Below are positions 6,521 to 15,800 of a stretch of 16,614 bases of DNA, in pieces. Below the pieces are notes generated by a model. It made no database searches. It saw nothing but the letters and a program-made list of their open reading frames with translations, and was not told the origin of the DNA. The DNA comes from Bacteroidales bacterium UBA4621 (GTDB taxonomy: Bacteria > Bacteroidota > Bacteroidia > Bacteroidales > Paludibacteraceae): positions 1-16,614 of the forward strand of contig DGIN01000019.1 of assembly GCA_002387325.1 (NCBI GenBank), given 5' to 3'. The translations under genes were made by a program, and so were the position numbers. Position 1 is the stretch's first letter. Every line of letters begins with the position of its first letter.

Positions 6521-9500
6521 TTATGATTTGTTTTCGGGGAACTGGTTGGGCGAGAAACCGAATTTTTTGCGGAAGAGGGTGGAGAAGTATTTCGGGTCGT
6601 TGAAACCAACGGAGTATGCCAGTTCGGAGATACGGACGGTGTGGTCTTTTTCTATAATCGTATAGGCTGTACGCAGCCGAATGTCGTTGATAAATCCTGA
6701 CGGGGTGAAGCCTGTCAGGGTTTTTATTTTTTCGGAGAGAGTGCTGCGTGCCACGTTCATTTCGCTGCAGAACTCGTTAAGACCGAATTCGGAGTCGTCA
6801 ATGTGGTCGTGGACGCAGTCGACGGCCTGTTGGAGGAACTGCTGGTCAAGAGAGGTGTAGTTCATTTCCTTGACGTTGAAAATCAGTTGGCGCCGATAGT
6901 CGATGGTTTGCTTTTTCTGTTTTTGCAGCAGGTTGTCAATCATAGCATCGAGTACCTGAATGTCGAAGGGTTTGGTCAGGTAGGCGTCCGCCCCCATCTT
7001 GTAGCCCACTACCTGGTCTTCGGAGGCTTGTTTGGCGGTAAGCAGGATGACGGGTATATGGCTGTACTCCAATGTCTGTTTTACGACGGCGCAGAAGTCG
7101 TATCCGTTCATTCCGTCCATTACGATGTCGGAAACGATGAGCGATATGTCGTGGCTGTTTTTCAGTATTTCGAGAGCCTGTTCGGCAGAGGAGGCGGTAG
7201 TTACCCGATAGGTATGCGACAGGTGTTGCCGGACGATATAAACGAGGTCTTCGTTGTCGTCCACAAACAGGATATGCGTCTTTTGCAGGTCGTTGTCTTT
7301 CGCTGTGTCGTCTGTGCGTGTGGACAGGGTAAAAGCGGCTGTGGACTGTATTTCGGGGGCGGTGTTGACGACGGTTGTGTGCTTGTCGGTTTCCGACTCA
7401 AGGTATTCTTCGCGGCAGACAGGGAGCAGCACAGTGAATGTGGAACCCACATCGGGTGTGCTGTCCACGAATATCTGCCCATGGTGCAGATCGACCAGAT
7501 TTTTCACCAATGCCAGACCGATGCCCGAACCGATGGTGTGGTGCTGCCTGTATTCGCCGTCATAGAAGCGTTTGAACAGGTTGTTTTTGGCTTCTTCGGT
7601 CATACCGCAACCGCTGTCAATCACTTTGAGTACGAGTGTACGTCCCTCGTCGCGTGTGGAGAGTGTAACGCGTACCGTGCCATCGGGGCGGTTGTATTTG
7701 GAGGCGTTGGAAAGCAGGTTGTAGAGTATCTTGTCGAGTTTGTCGGAGTCGAACCAGCCTATGACGGGTTGTCCCGGCAGTTCGCAGGCGAAGGAAAGTC
7801 CCTGTTTGTGTGCCAGCGGTGCGAATGCGGATACGCATTGTGCCACAAACTGCGATATATTGCCTTCGGAGACTTTCAGCCGCAGGTTTCCGCTTTCTGC
7901 TTTTCGGAACTCAAGGATTTGCTGTATGAGGCGCATCAAGCGTGTGGCATTGACGGATATGAGGTCGTATTCCTGTGTTTCCGTGCTGTCGGGTCTCTGT
8001 TGCAGTTTGAGTTCGTCCACGGCGGCAATGATGATAGAGAGCGGTGTGAGCAGTTCGTGTGTGATGTTGGTAAAGAATTGCAGTTTGGCTTGTGTGAGTT
8101 CCTCCGCCTGTTGTTTCTCGAGGTCTTTTCTCTGCACTTCCTGTTTCATCCGTATTCTGTGGACGGACATATAGAGTATGAGTGCGAGCAGTCCGATGGC
8201 AGCGCAGGCATAGAGAGTATATGCCCACCATGTGCGCCACGGTGCGGGCAGGATACGTATTTCGAGGGGTTTGGAGCGTCCGCTCCATACATTGTCAGCC
8301 GAGGCGGCGCGTACATGGAACAGATATGTACCTGCGGGCAGGTTGTTGTAGTTGGCAAAACGATGTTGTGAATCGACATAGACATAGTCGTGGTCATAGC
8401 CCTCAAGCATATAGGCATAGCGGTTGTTTTGCGGGTTACGGTGGTTAAGCAGTGCAAAATCGATGGTGAAATTGTTTTGCAGGTGTGTGAGCGTTACGCG
8501 GTCTGCGGCATCAATGGCTTCGGTGGTTATTTTTGCAGCGTCGGCGGGTGTCAGTTCGCGCAAGGAGTGGTTGTAAATACGGAAATCGGTGAGTGCCAGA
8601 CGGGCGGGTGTATATACTTCGCGTGTCCCGATGGCATCGATACGGCTCACCCCGTTGGCACCGCCCAAGACGATGTTGCCTTTGGCGGACGGCGAATAGC
8701 AGTTGCGATGGAAACAGTCGTCCAAGAGTCCGTCCTCACGGGTAAAAATATTCATATACTCCGTAGTGTGGTTGTCCACCGGTTTGAGTGCGATGACCCC
8801 TTTGTTGGTGGCGAGCCACAAGTCTTGTCTGTAGTCTTCCCATATAGCATTGACGACATAGTCGCCATAGAAGCGGAATGATTCGTAGTTGCAAGGTTCG
8901 AAAGATTGTTTTTCCCTGTTGAAGAGCAGCAGTCCCGCTTCCGTTCCCACCCATATACGGTCTTGGGAGTCGATAAACATACACTCGCCGCCCATAGTAG
9001 GGAGTGTGTAGTGTCGGAGTGTGAGCCGTCCGTTGCGGTCAGGTGCGGCAAAATAGACTCCGTCGGTGCGTGAGACGATATGTATGTTTCCCGAGCGGTC
9101 GCAGGCAACGGCTGATATATTGCTTTGCGGCATAGGTGTTTGTCCCTCCGCCAGCATACGGTTGACAGGAGTGTAGCCGTTATCGGTGAGCAGCCCTGCA
9201 TCGGCACGTGTGGCGAGCCACAGTTGCCCCTGCCAGTCGGCGGTAACATAGTTGATGAAGTCGTCCGCCATGTCTCTGTTGATATTCCCGTTGCCGGCTT
9301 TGGAATAGTCTTTGGCGGTCTGTGTATGGGAGTCGTAGAGTATCAGTCCGCCTTCGGTGGCAAAAAACACTTCTCCTGTTTTCTCGTATTTTCCGACATA
9401 GTTGGTTCGCCGCAGGTTTCTGAAGCCGGCAAGGGCAGGTATATCTTTGAACGAGCGGTATTGCCCTGTATTGATATTGTAGCGGATAAGTCCGTATCCG

Positions 9501-10627
9501 GCCAGAGCAATCCAGAAGACGGGTTGCGTGTCGTCTTCGTAGATGCTGTTGACAGAGGCGGTGCCATAGTCTTTTCTGACAGAGGTGAGGGGGTAGTTGC
9601 TTACGCGCCTGTTGTAGAGGTCCATGCCGAACAGTCCTCCTCCGTATGAGCCGAGATAGAGCATATCGCGTGTTGCGAGCAGGGTATTGATTTCGTTGTA
9701 AGGGAGCGTGTTGTTTTCCTGTGCGGGTGAGAAATTGAGGAATTGCGTGTTTTCCTCGTTCTCGACAAGGAGGCTCAGACCTGCCCGCGAGCCAATCCAC
9801 ATATTTCCCGATACGGGTTCCTGTGCAATGCAATAGATGATATTGTCGAGGAGTGATGCCGGATCGGTGCTGTTATGCTCAAAGCACCGGTGTGGCTGCG
9901 ACTGCATATCGTAGGGGTTATGAAGCAGGACGAGTCCGTTTCCGAAAGTGCCGACCCACAGGCGGTCGGTTTTGTCGAGGAAGAGCGTGTGTGATGATTT
10001 CAGTGCGGGTATTTTGTCGTAGCGGTAGAGTGTGCGTTTGTTGATGTCGTAGCGCATCAGTCCGTTAGCCCATGTACCGATATAGAGTTGTCCTTTGCGG
10101 TCGAGCAGGAGCGTTTTCATATCCACGATGGGTATTTCCCATTCGTTGCCGGTACAGTGTACGGTGCTGTCGGTGCGGGTGTTGTGGATATACAGTCCTG
10201 TGTTGGTAGCGATATAGAGGTTGTCGTTTTGGTCAGTAACGAGTGCTTCGATACGGCTGTAGCAGAGAGTAGGGAAACCGATTTTGGTGACTGTCCCTTT
10301 GCGTTTGTCCAAGACGAAAAGTCCGTTGTTGGTACCCACCCAGAGGCGTTGGCGGTTGTCTTCGCACAGTGCGCTGCACATTCCGCTGAGCATCCGCTCG
10401 GATCCTCGGTAGCGGAAAGAGAGATAGGTATATCCGTCGTAGCGTACGAGACCGCTGTTGGTGCTTATCCATATAAATCCGTCGCTGTCCTGATAGAGTT
10501 TGCGCACCTCGTTGGTAGGCAGTATATTGGTGGAGGCAACGGGGTGGAAATGCCATTCGGTGTTGGCACTACGGAGCGGCAGAGCCGCACTCAGGAGAAT
10601 AAACAAAAAAGCAAGTGTGTTTTTCAT
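6521..10627 (-). CDS. Hybrid two-component system regulator (sensor, kinase, receiver, AraC)
   Basis: 1368 residues, full length for the Bacteroidetes hybrid two-component (HTCS) family. A signal peptide (MKNTLAFLFILLSAALPLRS) leads into about 13-14 beta-propeller repeats (forms of LWVGTNNGLFVLD), probably two seven-blade propellers, then a Y_Y_Y domain (about 705-790). One membrane helix lies at 801-823. In the cytoplasm come a HisKA domain (NITHELLTPLS, phospho-acceptor H857), an HATPase with N-box N974 and a GSGIGLALV loop, a receiver domain (D1123, D1124, phospho-acceptor D1167, K1219), and an AraC-type helix-turn-helix at about 1270-1368. All key catalytic residues are present. The protein would sense a periplasmic glycan-like ligand and activate nearby genes; the GH2 gene is the likely target. 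The start is taken at 10627 because the in-frame ATG at 10651 sits inside the -7 box. It lies downstream of the CotH gene with its own promoter. No SusC/SusD pair is present in the window. Confidence 0.97.
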   Translation of the reverse strand: MKNTLAFLFILLSAALPLRSANTEWHFHPVASTNILPTNEVRKLYQDSDGFIWISTNSGLVRYDGYTYLSFRYRGSERMLSGMCSALCEDNRQRLWVGTNNGLFVLDKRKGTVTKIGFPTLCYSRIEALVTDQNDNLYIATNTGLYIHNTRTDSTVHCTGNEWEIPIVDMKTLLLDRKGQLYIGTWANGLMRYDINKRTLYRYDKIPALKSSHTLFLDKTDRLWVGTFGNGLVLLHNPYDMQSQPHRCFEHNSTDPASLLDNIIYCIAQEPVSGNMWIGSRAGLSLLVENEENTQFLNFSPAQENNTLPYNEINTLLATRDMLYLGSYGGGLFGMDLYNRRVSNYPLTSVRKDYGTASVNSIYEDDTQPVFWIALAGYGLIRYNINTGQYRSFKDIPALAGFRNLRRTNYVGKYEKTGEVFFATEGGLILYDSHTQTAKDYSKAGNGNINRDMADDFINYVTADWQGQLWLATRADAGLLTDNGYTPVNRMLAEGQTPMPQSNISAVACDRSGNIHIVSRTDGVYFAAPDRNGRLTLRHYTLPTMGGECMFIDSQDRIWVGTEAGLLLFNREKQSFEPCNYESFRFYGDYVVNAIWEDYRQDLWLATNKGVIALKPVDNHTTEYMNIFTREDGLLDDCFHRNCYSPSAKGNIVLGGANGVSRIDAIGTREVYTPARLALTDFRIYNHSLRELTPADAAKITTEAIDAADRVTLTHLQNNFTIDFALLNHRNPQNNRYAYMLEGYDHDYVYVDSQHRFANYNNLPAGTYLFHVRAASADNVWSGRSKPLEIRILPAPWRTWWAYTLYACAAIGLLALILYMSVHRIRMKQEVQRKDLEKQQAEELTQAKLQFFTNITHELLTPLSIIIAAVDELKLQQRPDSTETQEYDLISVNATRLMRLIQQILEFRKAESGNLRLKVSEGNISQFVAQCVSAFAPLAHKQGLSFACELPGQPVIGWFDSDKLDKILYNLLSNASKYNRPDGTVRVTLSTRDEGRTLVLKVIDSGCGMTEEAKNNLFKRFYDGEYRQHHTIGSGIGLALVKNLVDLHHGQIFVDSTPDVGSTFTVLLPVCREEYLESETDKHTTVVNTAPEIQSTAAFTLSTRTDDTAKDNDLQKTHILFVDDNEDLVYIVRQHLSHTYRVTTASSAEQALEILKNSHDISLIVSDIVMDGMNGYDFCAVVKQTLEYSHIPVILLTAKQASEDQVVGYKMGADAYLTKPFDIQVLDAMIDNLLQKQKKQTIDYRRQLIFNVKEMNYTSLDQQFLQQAVDCVHDHIDDSEFGLNEFCSEMNVARSTLSEKIKTLTGFTPSGFINDIRLRTAYTIIEKDHTVRISELAYSVGFNDPKYFSTLFRKKFGFSPNQFPENKS

Positions 10628-10648
10628 ATTCGCAGCAGAAAGATTGCA

Positions 10649-10680
10649 CAAAGGTACAAAAAAGATACGGATTGTGCAAG
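10649..10680 (-). promoter_or_regulatory. Promoter of the hybrid two-component regulator
   Basis: Read on the minus strand, CTTG (10680-10677), 20 bp, then TACCTTTG (10656-10649). It sits in the 60-bp gap after the CotH stop codon, so the regulator has its own start site even though read-through from the CotH gene is possible. No terminator hairpin is seen in the gap. Confidence 0.65.
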
Positions 10681-10687
10681 GGGGTGT

Positions 10688-12208
10688 TTATTGTTGGAGG
10701 AGTGCTTTGTTGATTGCTGCGATGCGTTTCCAGAGGAAATCGATCATAAGGGTTATTTGGGTATCATAGTTGATGCCGGTTTGTCCCCATCGTATGGCGT
10801 TTTCCTCTTGTGAGTATCGCAGGATGTACGCTTGTTCGCAGATGTATCGGTCTATGTCCTGCAAACGCGATGCCAGTTGCTGCCATTGTGCGGCATACAT
10901 AGTGCAGAACACGGGGTCTTTGAGGAAGGAGCAGAAGAGTTTGCTTCCCGGTTCGTAGGTGTTGTATATACTGAACATCAGTTTGGATGGGTTGGCGAAA
11001 TAGCGGAAGTTGTCTCCCTGATAGCCGAAAGCCCAATCGAAGTCCCACGGTGGTCCGAAGTGCATAAGGTCCTGTTGTTTTTTGCGGTAGGCGAACACGG
11101 ATTTAGGGTGGCATATTTCGCCGTTTTTCACCAGTTCGCAGAGCAGCATATATCGTATGACCGACTGTACGTCTATGAGTTGCGAATAGTTGTCACAGGA
11201 GGGTCTGTCCGTCCTGAGTATTTTCTCCAAGTCATTGACTATAGCCGTGGCGTTGTTGAGAGCGGTTTGTGTTTCGGGGGCTTTCATCATTACCGGCACT
11301 TTGAAGTAAGCGGAATGTGCTTTGTATGCCTCGTCATAGTTGGTATCAAATTCTGCGAGGAAGCCTCCTGCGAGTGTGTCTATATCAATGCGTTTTTTCT
11401 TTACCTGTACAGCCTCTGTAAGGACATATGATCCACAGTATCTGCGGTTGAGAAAGAGTTCGACGTGTTGTGTGTGGTTGGTATAAGGTATGTCCATTCT
11501 CCGTGCTATTTCCAGCGCGACGGTGTTGCAGAGGAGTGTGGGGTCGAGTGCGTTGGCCAGCAGTACCCATGTTTTGGCAGGTTGCATGCCGAAGAGTGCG
11601 GCTTTTTTGTCGAGTTTGAGGCGGTACGGTTTCTTGTCGAGCCACCAAGTGGAGTTGCCTCGTCCGCGTATGTCCGCCTCTCCGGTGTGCGGTAGGAGGG
11701 AGTCGGTAGTGTAGATGGCGATGCTTGCGCGGCTGTACTCGGTTTTGCTTGTGATGTTTTGCCCATTGTCGGTTCGGAGGTCTATGACCGGCAAGCCTGT
11801 GGTTTGCGGACAGCGCAGTTCGATGGTATAGTTGCGGTAGGTGTTGTCTTTGCGTACCTGAACGACGATAGAGCGTCGGGAGAAGTCCAGCGGTGTGGTG
11901 GCGGGCAGTATTTTTTGGTTTTGCACAAAGACGCTGCCTTTGGCAAAGAAAGCAGGAATGAGGCTGTGTATAGAGTCTATCCACTTCTGTGTGTGGTAGC
12001 AGAAGGTTTGCGTGGTGCTGTCAAAGCGGAAAATTATGCTTTTTTCCAGTTGCGGATTGTCGGCTTTGGAGATCAGGAAGTCGGTCATCAGGTTTTCACG
12101 GCTTTCTTCCATAACGGGCTGCGGCTCTCCGATGTGTGGTGGGTCGGTCTGTTGGCAAGCGGTGAGCAACAGCAGCAGGCTTGTAGCAAGGCAGTGATGT
12201 GTTTTCAT
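10688..12208 (-). CDS. CotH-kinase-family lipoprotein
   Basis: 506 residues. MKTHHCLATSLLLLLTAC is a lipoprotein signal with lipidation at C18. Residues about 30-145 form a beta-rich N-terminal domain. The CotH-kinase domain follows, with IRGRGNSTWW (R181-W188 core), KKPYRLKLDKK, LLANALDPTLLCN, GSYVLTEAVQVKKKRIDI and PPWDFDWAFG (D389, D391). The family is named after the spore-coat kinase CotH, which phosphorylates secreted proteins; in Bacteroidales such lipoproteins are common but their substrates are unknown. Being lipidated, it probably faces the periplasm or cell surface. The in-frame ATG at 12241 was rejected because it lies upstream of the -7 box (12231-12238). It precedes the hybrid regulator in the same direction and diverges from the GH2 gene. 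Confidence 0.9.
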   Translation of the reverse strand: MKTHHCLATSLLLLLTACQQTDPPHIGEPQPVMEESRENLMTDFLISKADNPQLEKSIIFRFDSTTQTFCYHTQKWIDSIHSLIPAFFAKGSVFVQNQKILPATTPLDFSRRSIVVQVRKDNTYRNYTIELRCPQTTGLPVIDLRTDNGQNITSKTEYSRASIAIYTTDSLLPHTGEADIRGRGNSTWWLDKKPYRLKLDKKAALFGMQPAKTWVLLANALDPTLLCNTVALEIARRMDIPYTNHTQHVELFLNRRYCGSYVLTEAVQVKKKRIDIDTLAGGFLAEFDTNYDEAYKAHSAYFKVPVMMKAPETQTALNNATAIVNDLEKILRTDRPSCDNYSQLIDVQSVIRYMLLCELVKNGEICHPKSVFAYRKKQQDLMHFGPPWDFDWAFGYQGDNFRYFANPSKLMFSIYNTYEPGSKLFCSFLKDPVFCTMYAAQWQQLASRLQDIDRYICEQAYILRYSQEENAIRWGQTGINYDTQITLMIDFLWKRIAAINKALLQQ

Positions 12209-12230
12209 AGGTACGGTTTTCAGTTGCTTG

Positions 12231-12262
12231 CAAAGGTACACATTCCTTTTGGTGTAGCCAAA
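12231..12262 (-). promoter_or_regulatory. Promoter of the CotH lipoprotein gene
   Basis: Read on the minus strand, TTTG (12262-12259), exactly 20 bp, then TACCTTTG (12238-12231). Transcription would start near 12225, giving a leader of under 20 nt before the ATG at 12208. Confidence 0.75.
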
Positions 12263-12285
12263 TATGCGTTTTGTTTCCTTTGCTG

Positions 12286-12313
12286 TTTCGACCTTTTTTG
12301 GAAATAATTCAAC
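12286..12313 (+). promoter_or_regulatory. 28-bp regulatory element, degenerate copy 1
   Basis: Half-sites TTTCGAC (12286-12292) and ATTCAAC (12307-12313) are 21 bp apart (start to start), with a T-run and GGAAATA between them. The element matches copies at 12711-12738 and 16335-16362. At the expected distance (12335) there is no TAnnTTTG, although CTTTGC occurs nearby (12328-12333). This copy looks like a decayed duplicate of the GH2 promoter region. Confidence 0.6.
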
Positions 12314-12364
12314 CTTTTTGCGGGGGGCTTTGCTTGGTGCGGGGAAGCGGTGTTGCCGGGTGTT

Positions 12365-12390
12365 ACCGCGGGCGGGGCGTCCGCGTCCCC
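12365..12390. repeat. GC-rich palindromic repeat, copy A
   Basis: 26 bp, matching 25 of 26 bases of the copy at 16141-16166. The core CGCGGGC-GGGGC-GTCCGCG forms a 7-bp stem (one G-T pair) with a 5-nt loop. It is much more GC-rich than the surrounding intergenic DNA and looks like a dispersed extragenic palindrome. Confidence 0.75.
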
Positions 12391-12428
12391 GGTGCCGACT
12401 TATGTGTAAATATCGGGAGTGACGGCTG

Positions 12429-12476
12429 AATCACCCAAGAATCACCCAAGAATCACCCAAGAATCACCCAAGAATC
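12429..12476. repeat. 11-bp tandem repeat, four exact copies plus a partial
   Basis: AATCACCCAAG is repeated exactly at 12429-12439, 12440-12450, 12451-12461 and 12462-12472, followed by AATC (12473-12476). The period is about one helical turn, so every copy presents the same DNA face. It is noncoding, in the CotH-GH2 gap. Confidence 0.95.
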
Positions 12477-12710
12477 TAACCTATGCTTATTAGCGGGAGA
12501 TGTAACGATTAGCAGGGTGTTTTTCATGGGGTGTTTCGGTGTGTGTGTTTGCATAGTGTTTCGGGGGGAGTGTTTGCAGTTGACGATGCGGGACGATAAG
12601 GACTTCTGCTCAAGCCACAGGCTTTCGCTTCGCCACGGCACTCAGTGCGCACAGCGCTCCTGCCTTACGCTTCACGTCTCCACACCGGTGTGTTGTGCGG
12701 ATTTTTTTTG
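12477..12710. other. Intergenic stretch with no convincing gene
   Basis: The first half is G/T-rich with runs such as GTGTGTGTTTG; the second half (about 12601-12700) is GC-rich. It includes GCGC-ACA-GCGC (12651-12661) and a perfect 12-bp palindrome CACACCGGTGTG (12681-12692), followed by a run of eight T (12702-12709). Short frames exist on both strands but none has recognisable protein content or a promoter. The palindrome plus T-run could act as a terminator on the plus strand ahead of the GH2 promoter. Confidence 0.5.
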
Positions 12711-12767
12711 TTTCGACCTTTTTCGGAAATAGTTCAACGTGTGTGTGCGGGAAAGGTGGTATCTTTG
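12711..12767 (+). promoter_or_regulatory. GH2 promoter with 28-bp activator-like element (copy 2)
   Basis: Half-sites TTTCGAC (12711-12717) and GTTCAAC (12732-12738) lie 21 bp apart, and 21 bp further is the -7 box TATCTTTG (12760-12767). No TTTG lies in the -33 position; the second half-site takes its place. This fits a promoter that depends on an activator, plausibly the AraC domain of the adjacent hybrid regulator (inference). Confidence 0.65.
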
Positions 12768-12778
12768 CAACGTATTTG

Positions 12779-12844
12779 CCGTGATACACTATTGTATTTG
12801 CTGCAATATACTTTGTAATACATTGAATACATTGAAAATCACGG
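12779..12844 (+). promoter_or_regulatory. Structured leader of the GH2 mRNA
   Basis: CCGTGAT (12779-12785) pairs with ATCACGG (12838-12844), enclosing TATTG (12790-12794) that can pair with CAATA (12804-12808). Within it, ATACATTGA is repeated in tandem (12818-12826 and 12827-12835). The outer stem would close a 66-nt structure about 30 nt before the start codon. Confidence 0.4.
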
Positions 12845-12876
12845 ATATATAAAACCACAAAAACACATTGAACACT

Positions 12877-15800
12877 ATGAAAAAGATTTCTTTTGTTTTG
12901 TTTCTTTTGGTGAGTACCCTGTGTGTTTCGGCTGTTGAGCCGTGGCAGACAGCGGACGTTAATGCGATTAACCGTTTGCCTGCGCGTGCGGACTATTTCG
13001 CTTATGAGTCGGCGGAGAAGGCTGAGACGCAAGACCCTGCGCAGTCGGAGCGGTACTTGTCGCTCAACGGCACGTGGCGTTTCCGCTGGAGCAGACATCT
13101 GTCGCAGCGTCCTGCCGGTTTCTATGCGCTTGGTTTTGATGACAGCGCGTGGGACGAGATACAGGTGCCGTCGTGTCAGGAGTTGGCGGGTTACGGCAAG
13201 CCTTTCTACCGCAATATAGGGTATGTATGGATGGAGCAGTTTGAGAACAATCCGCCCGTTGTACCCGAGCAGAACAACCATGTGGGTTCGTACCGCCGCC
13301 GTTTTATATTGCCTGCCGAGTGGAAGGGGCAGGATGTGTTCCTATGCGTGGGTTCCGCCACCTCGAATGTGCAGGTGTGGGTGAACGGCAAGGCGGTCGG
13401 TTACAGTGAGGACAGCAAGACGCAGGCGCATTTTGACATCACCAAGTATGTACACGCGGGCGAGAACCTTGTGGCATTGCAGGTAATGCGCTGGTGCGAC
13501 GGATCGTATGTGGAGGACCAGGATTTCTGGCGACTGAGCGGATTGAGCCGCGATGTGTATGTGTATGCGCGTCCGAAGAGTCGTATCGAGGACGTGTTTG
13601 TCGGTCAGGATCTGACGAATGACTACAAAGACGGTGTTTTCTCGGCTGATTTGACGCTGTCGAGTGCCAGCGGTTGCAGCCTGACCTATACGCTTACTGA
13701 TGCCAACGGCGAGACCGTTCTCAACAAGAGCGAGCGTGTGCGCGGCAGCCGCCTGACGATTGCGCCCGTGGTGTTGCCAACGGTGCGCCCGTGGTCGGCG
13801 GAGGAGCCGAACCTGTACCGCCTGACCCTTGTTCTGTCGGACAAGCAGGGCAGGACAACGGAGGCAGTCTGCCAGGAGGTGGGTTTCCGCCATATAGAGA
13901 TTGCGGATAACCAACTGTTGGTGAACGGACAGCCGATACTGATCAAGGGGGTGAACCGCCACGAACTCGACCCGCTGACGGGCTACGTGGTATCGCGCGA
14001 GCGTATGGAGCAGGACGTGCGCCTGATGAAGCAGTTCAATTTCAACGCCGTGCGTACGTGCCACTATCCAGACGATCCGTACTGGTACACGCTCTGCGAC
14101 CGCTACGGTCTGTATATGGTGGCGGAAGCGAACATCGAGGCGCACGGTATGGGTTATGAGGAGAAAGCCATTGCGAAGAACCCCGCCTATAACGGTACTA
14201 TATTGGAGCGCAACCGAACGAATGTGGAACTGAACAAGAACCACCCTTCTATTATAATATGGTCGTTGGGGAATGAGTCGGGGGACGGGAAAAACTTCGA
14301 GGACGCTTACCGTTGGGTGAAAGAGCGTGACAAGTCGCGTTTGGTGCAGTACGAGCAGGCGGCGATGCGCGAGCATACGGATATTTTCTGCCCGATGTAC
14401 TACGATTATGCCTACACCGAAGCGTTTGCGCAGAACCCGACCAAACCGCTGATACAATGCGAGTACGCGCATGCGATGGGCAATTCGTTGGGCGGTTTCC
14501 GCGAGTATTGGGACTTTTACCGCAAGTACCCCGCTTTGCAGGGCGGTTTTATCTGGGATTTTGCAGACCAGGGTCTTTGGACGCAAGCCCCGGACGGACG
14601 ATATTTCTTTGCCTACCAAGGTGATTTCGAGCCTGCTCTGCACTCCGACCACAATTTCAACAACAACGGTCTTTTTGCGCCCGACCGCACTCCCAACCCG
14701 CACGCCTACGAGGCAAAATATATCCAGCAGGATATATGGACATCGCTGCTTGATACCCTGAGGGGCAGGGTGGAGATTTACAACGAGCATTTCTTTGTGT
14801 CGCTGGCGGATACACGTCTCGAGTGGACGGTTGTAGCCGATGGCGAGCCTGTGTTGTCGGGTGTGGTGGACAGTCTGCCGATAGCCCCTCAGGAGCGCAA
14901 GGAATATACGCTGTTCGATGGTGCGAACCTGCCCAAGGACAAGGAGTTGTTCCTGAATGTGTCTTACATTGACCGTGCCGGTGAAGAGACAGCCAAGCAG
15001 CAGTTCCTGCTGCACGCCCACGCACAGACGGTATGCACGGAAACGGCGCAGGACGGCGTAACCGACGAGACGACGGGTACCTATACTTTGCAGTCGGGTA
15101 CGACTACGTATGTATTCAGCAAACTGACGGGTTGGCTGATACAGGTATGGGACGGCAGCACGCCGTTGCTTATGCCGGAGACGGCTATGTTGCCCTCGCT
15201 ATGGCGTGCGCCGACCGACAACGATTACGGAGCAGGGTTGCAAGCGAAATACGCCGTCTGGCGCAACCCCGAATGGCAGTTGGAGAGCCTGCGTGTGGCT
15301 GACGGTCAAGCCGAGGCGGAGTACACCTATATGGAGGCCCGCCTGACGATGCGCTATGCGCTGATGGCTGACGGTTCGCTGCAGGTGTCGGAGCGTATCC
15401 GCAAGGCGGGTATGCCCAATCTGTTCCGCTTCGGTATGGAGATGCGTATGATGCCGCAATACGATCTGATGACATATTACGGTCGCGGTCCGGAGGAGAA
15501 CTATGCAGACCGCCGGTTCTCTACCTTGGTAGGGAAATATACCGCTTCGGTAAGCAGTCAGTACTATCCTTATATCCGTCCGCAGGAGACGGGCAACCAC
15601 ACCGATATGCGCTATATGCAGGTGCATAACCGTGTAGGGCGCGGTCTGCTGGTGGCAGCGGCACAGCCGTTCTCGGCTTCGGCATTGCATTATACCGATG
15701 CCGATTTGGACGATGGTATGCATAAGTCCGACCGCCAGAGCCACGGTCTGTTGGTACGCGAGCAGCCGTTCACGAACCTGCATATCGACTTTGTGCAACA

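Noticed and set aside
6803..8371. A 522-codon open frame on the plus strand opposite the hybrid regulator
   Set aside because: It lies entirely antisense to clearly conserved kinase and receiver domains. Its product is Val/Gly/Cys-rich with no recognisable domain, as expected from reversed codon bias.
10628..10651. Upstream ATG (10651) for the hybrid regulator
   Set aside because: It lies in the -7 box (10649-10656) and puts eight residues ahead of a normal signal peptide.
12209..12241. Upstream ATG (12241) for the CotH lipoprotein
   Set aside because: It lies upstream of the -7 box (12231-12238); the internal ATG at 12208 begins the lipoprotein signal.
12429..12476. Possible CRISPR array
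   Set aside because: The units are contiguous 11-mers without spacers; it is a tandem repeat.
12517..12732. A 71-codon plus-strand frame in the CotH-GH2 gap
   Set aside because: Cys/Phe-rich low-complexity product that runs into the activator-like element; no promoter.
12610..13281. A 223-codon minus-strand frame overlapping the GH2 start
   Set aside because: It runs antisense through the GH2 N-terminus and its promoter; no recognisable content.
13342..15021. A 559-codon open frame on the minus strand opposite the GH2 gene
   Set aside because: It is antisense to the GH2 catalytic domain; the product is His/Arg/Val-rich without motifs and has no promoter.
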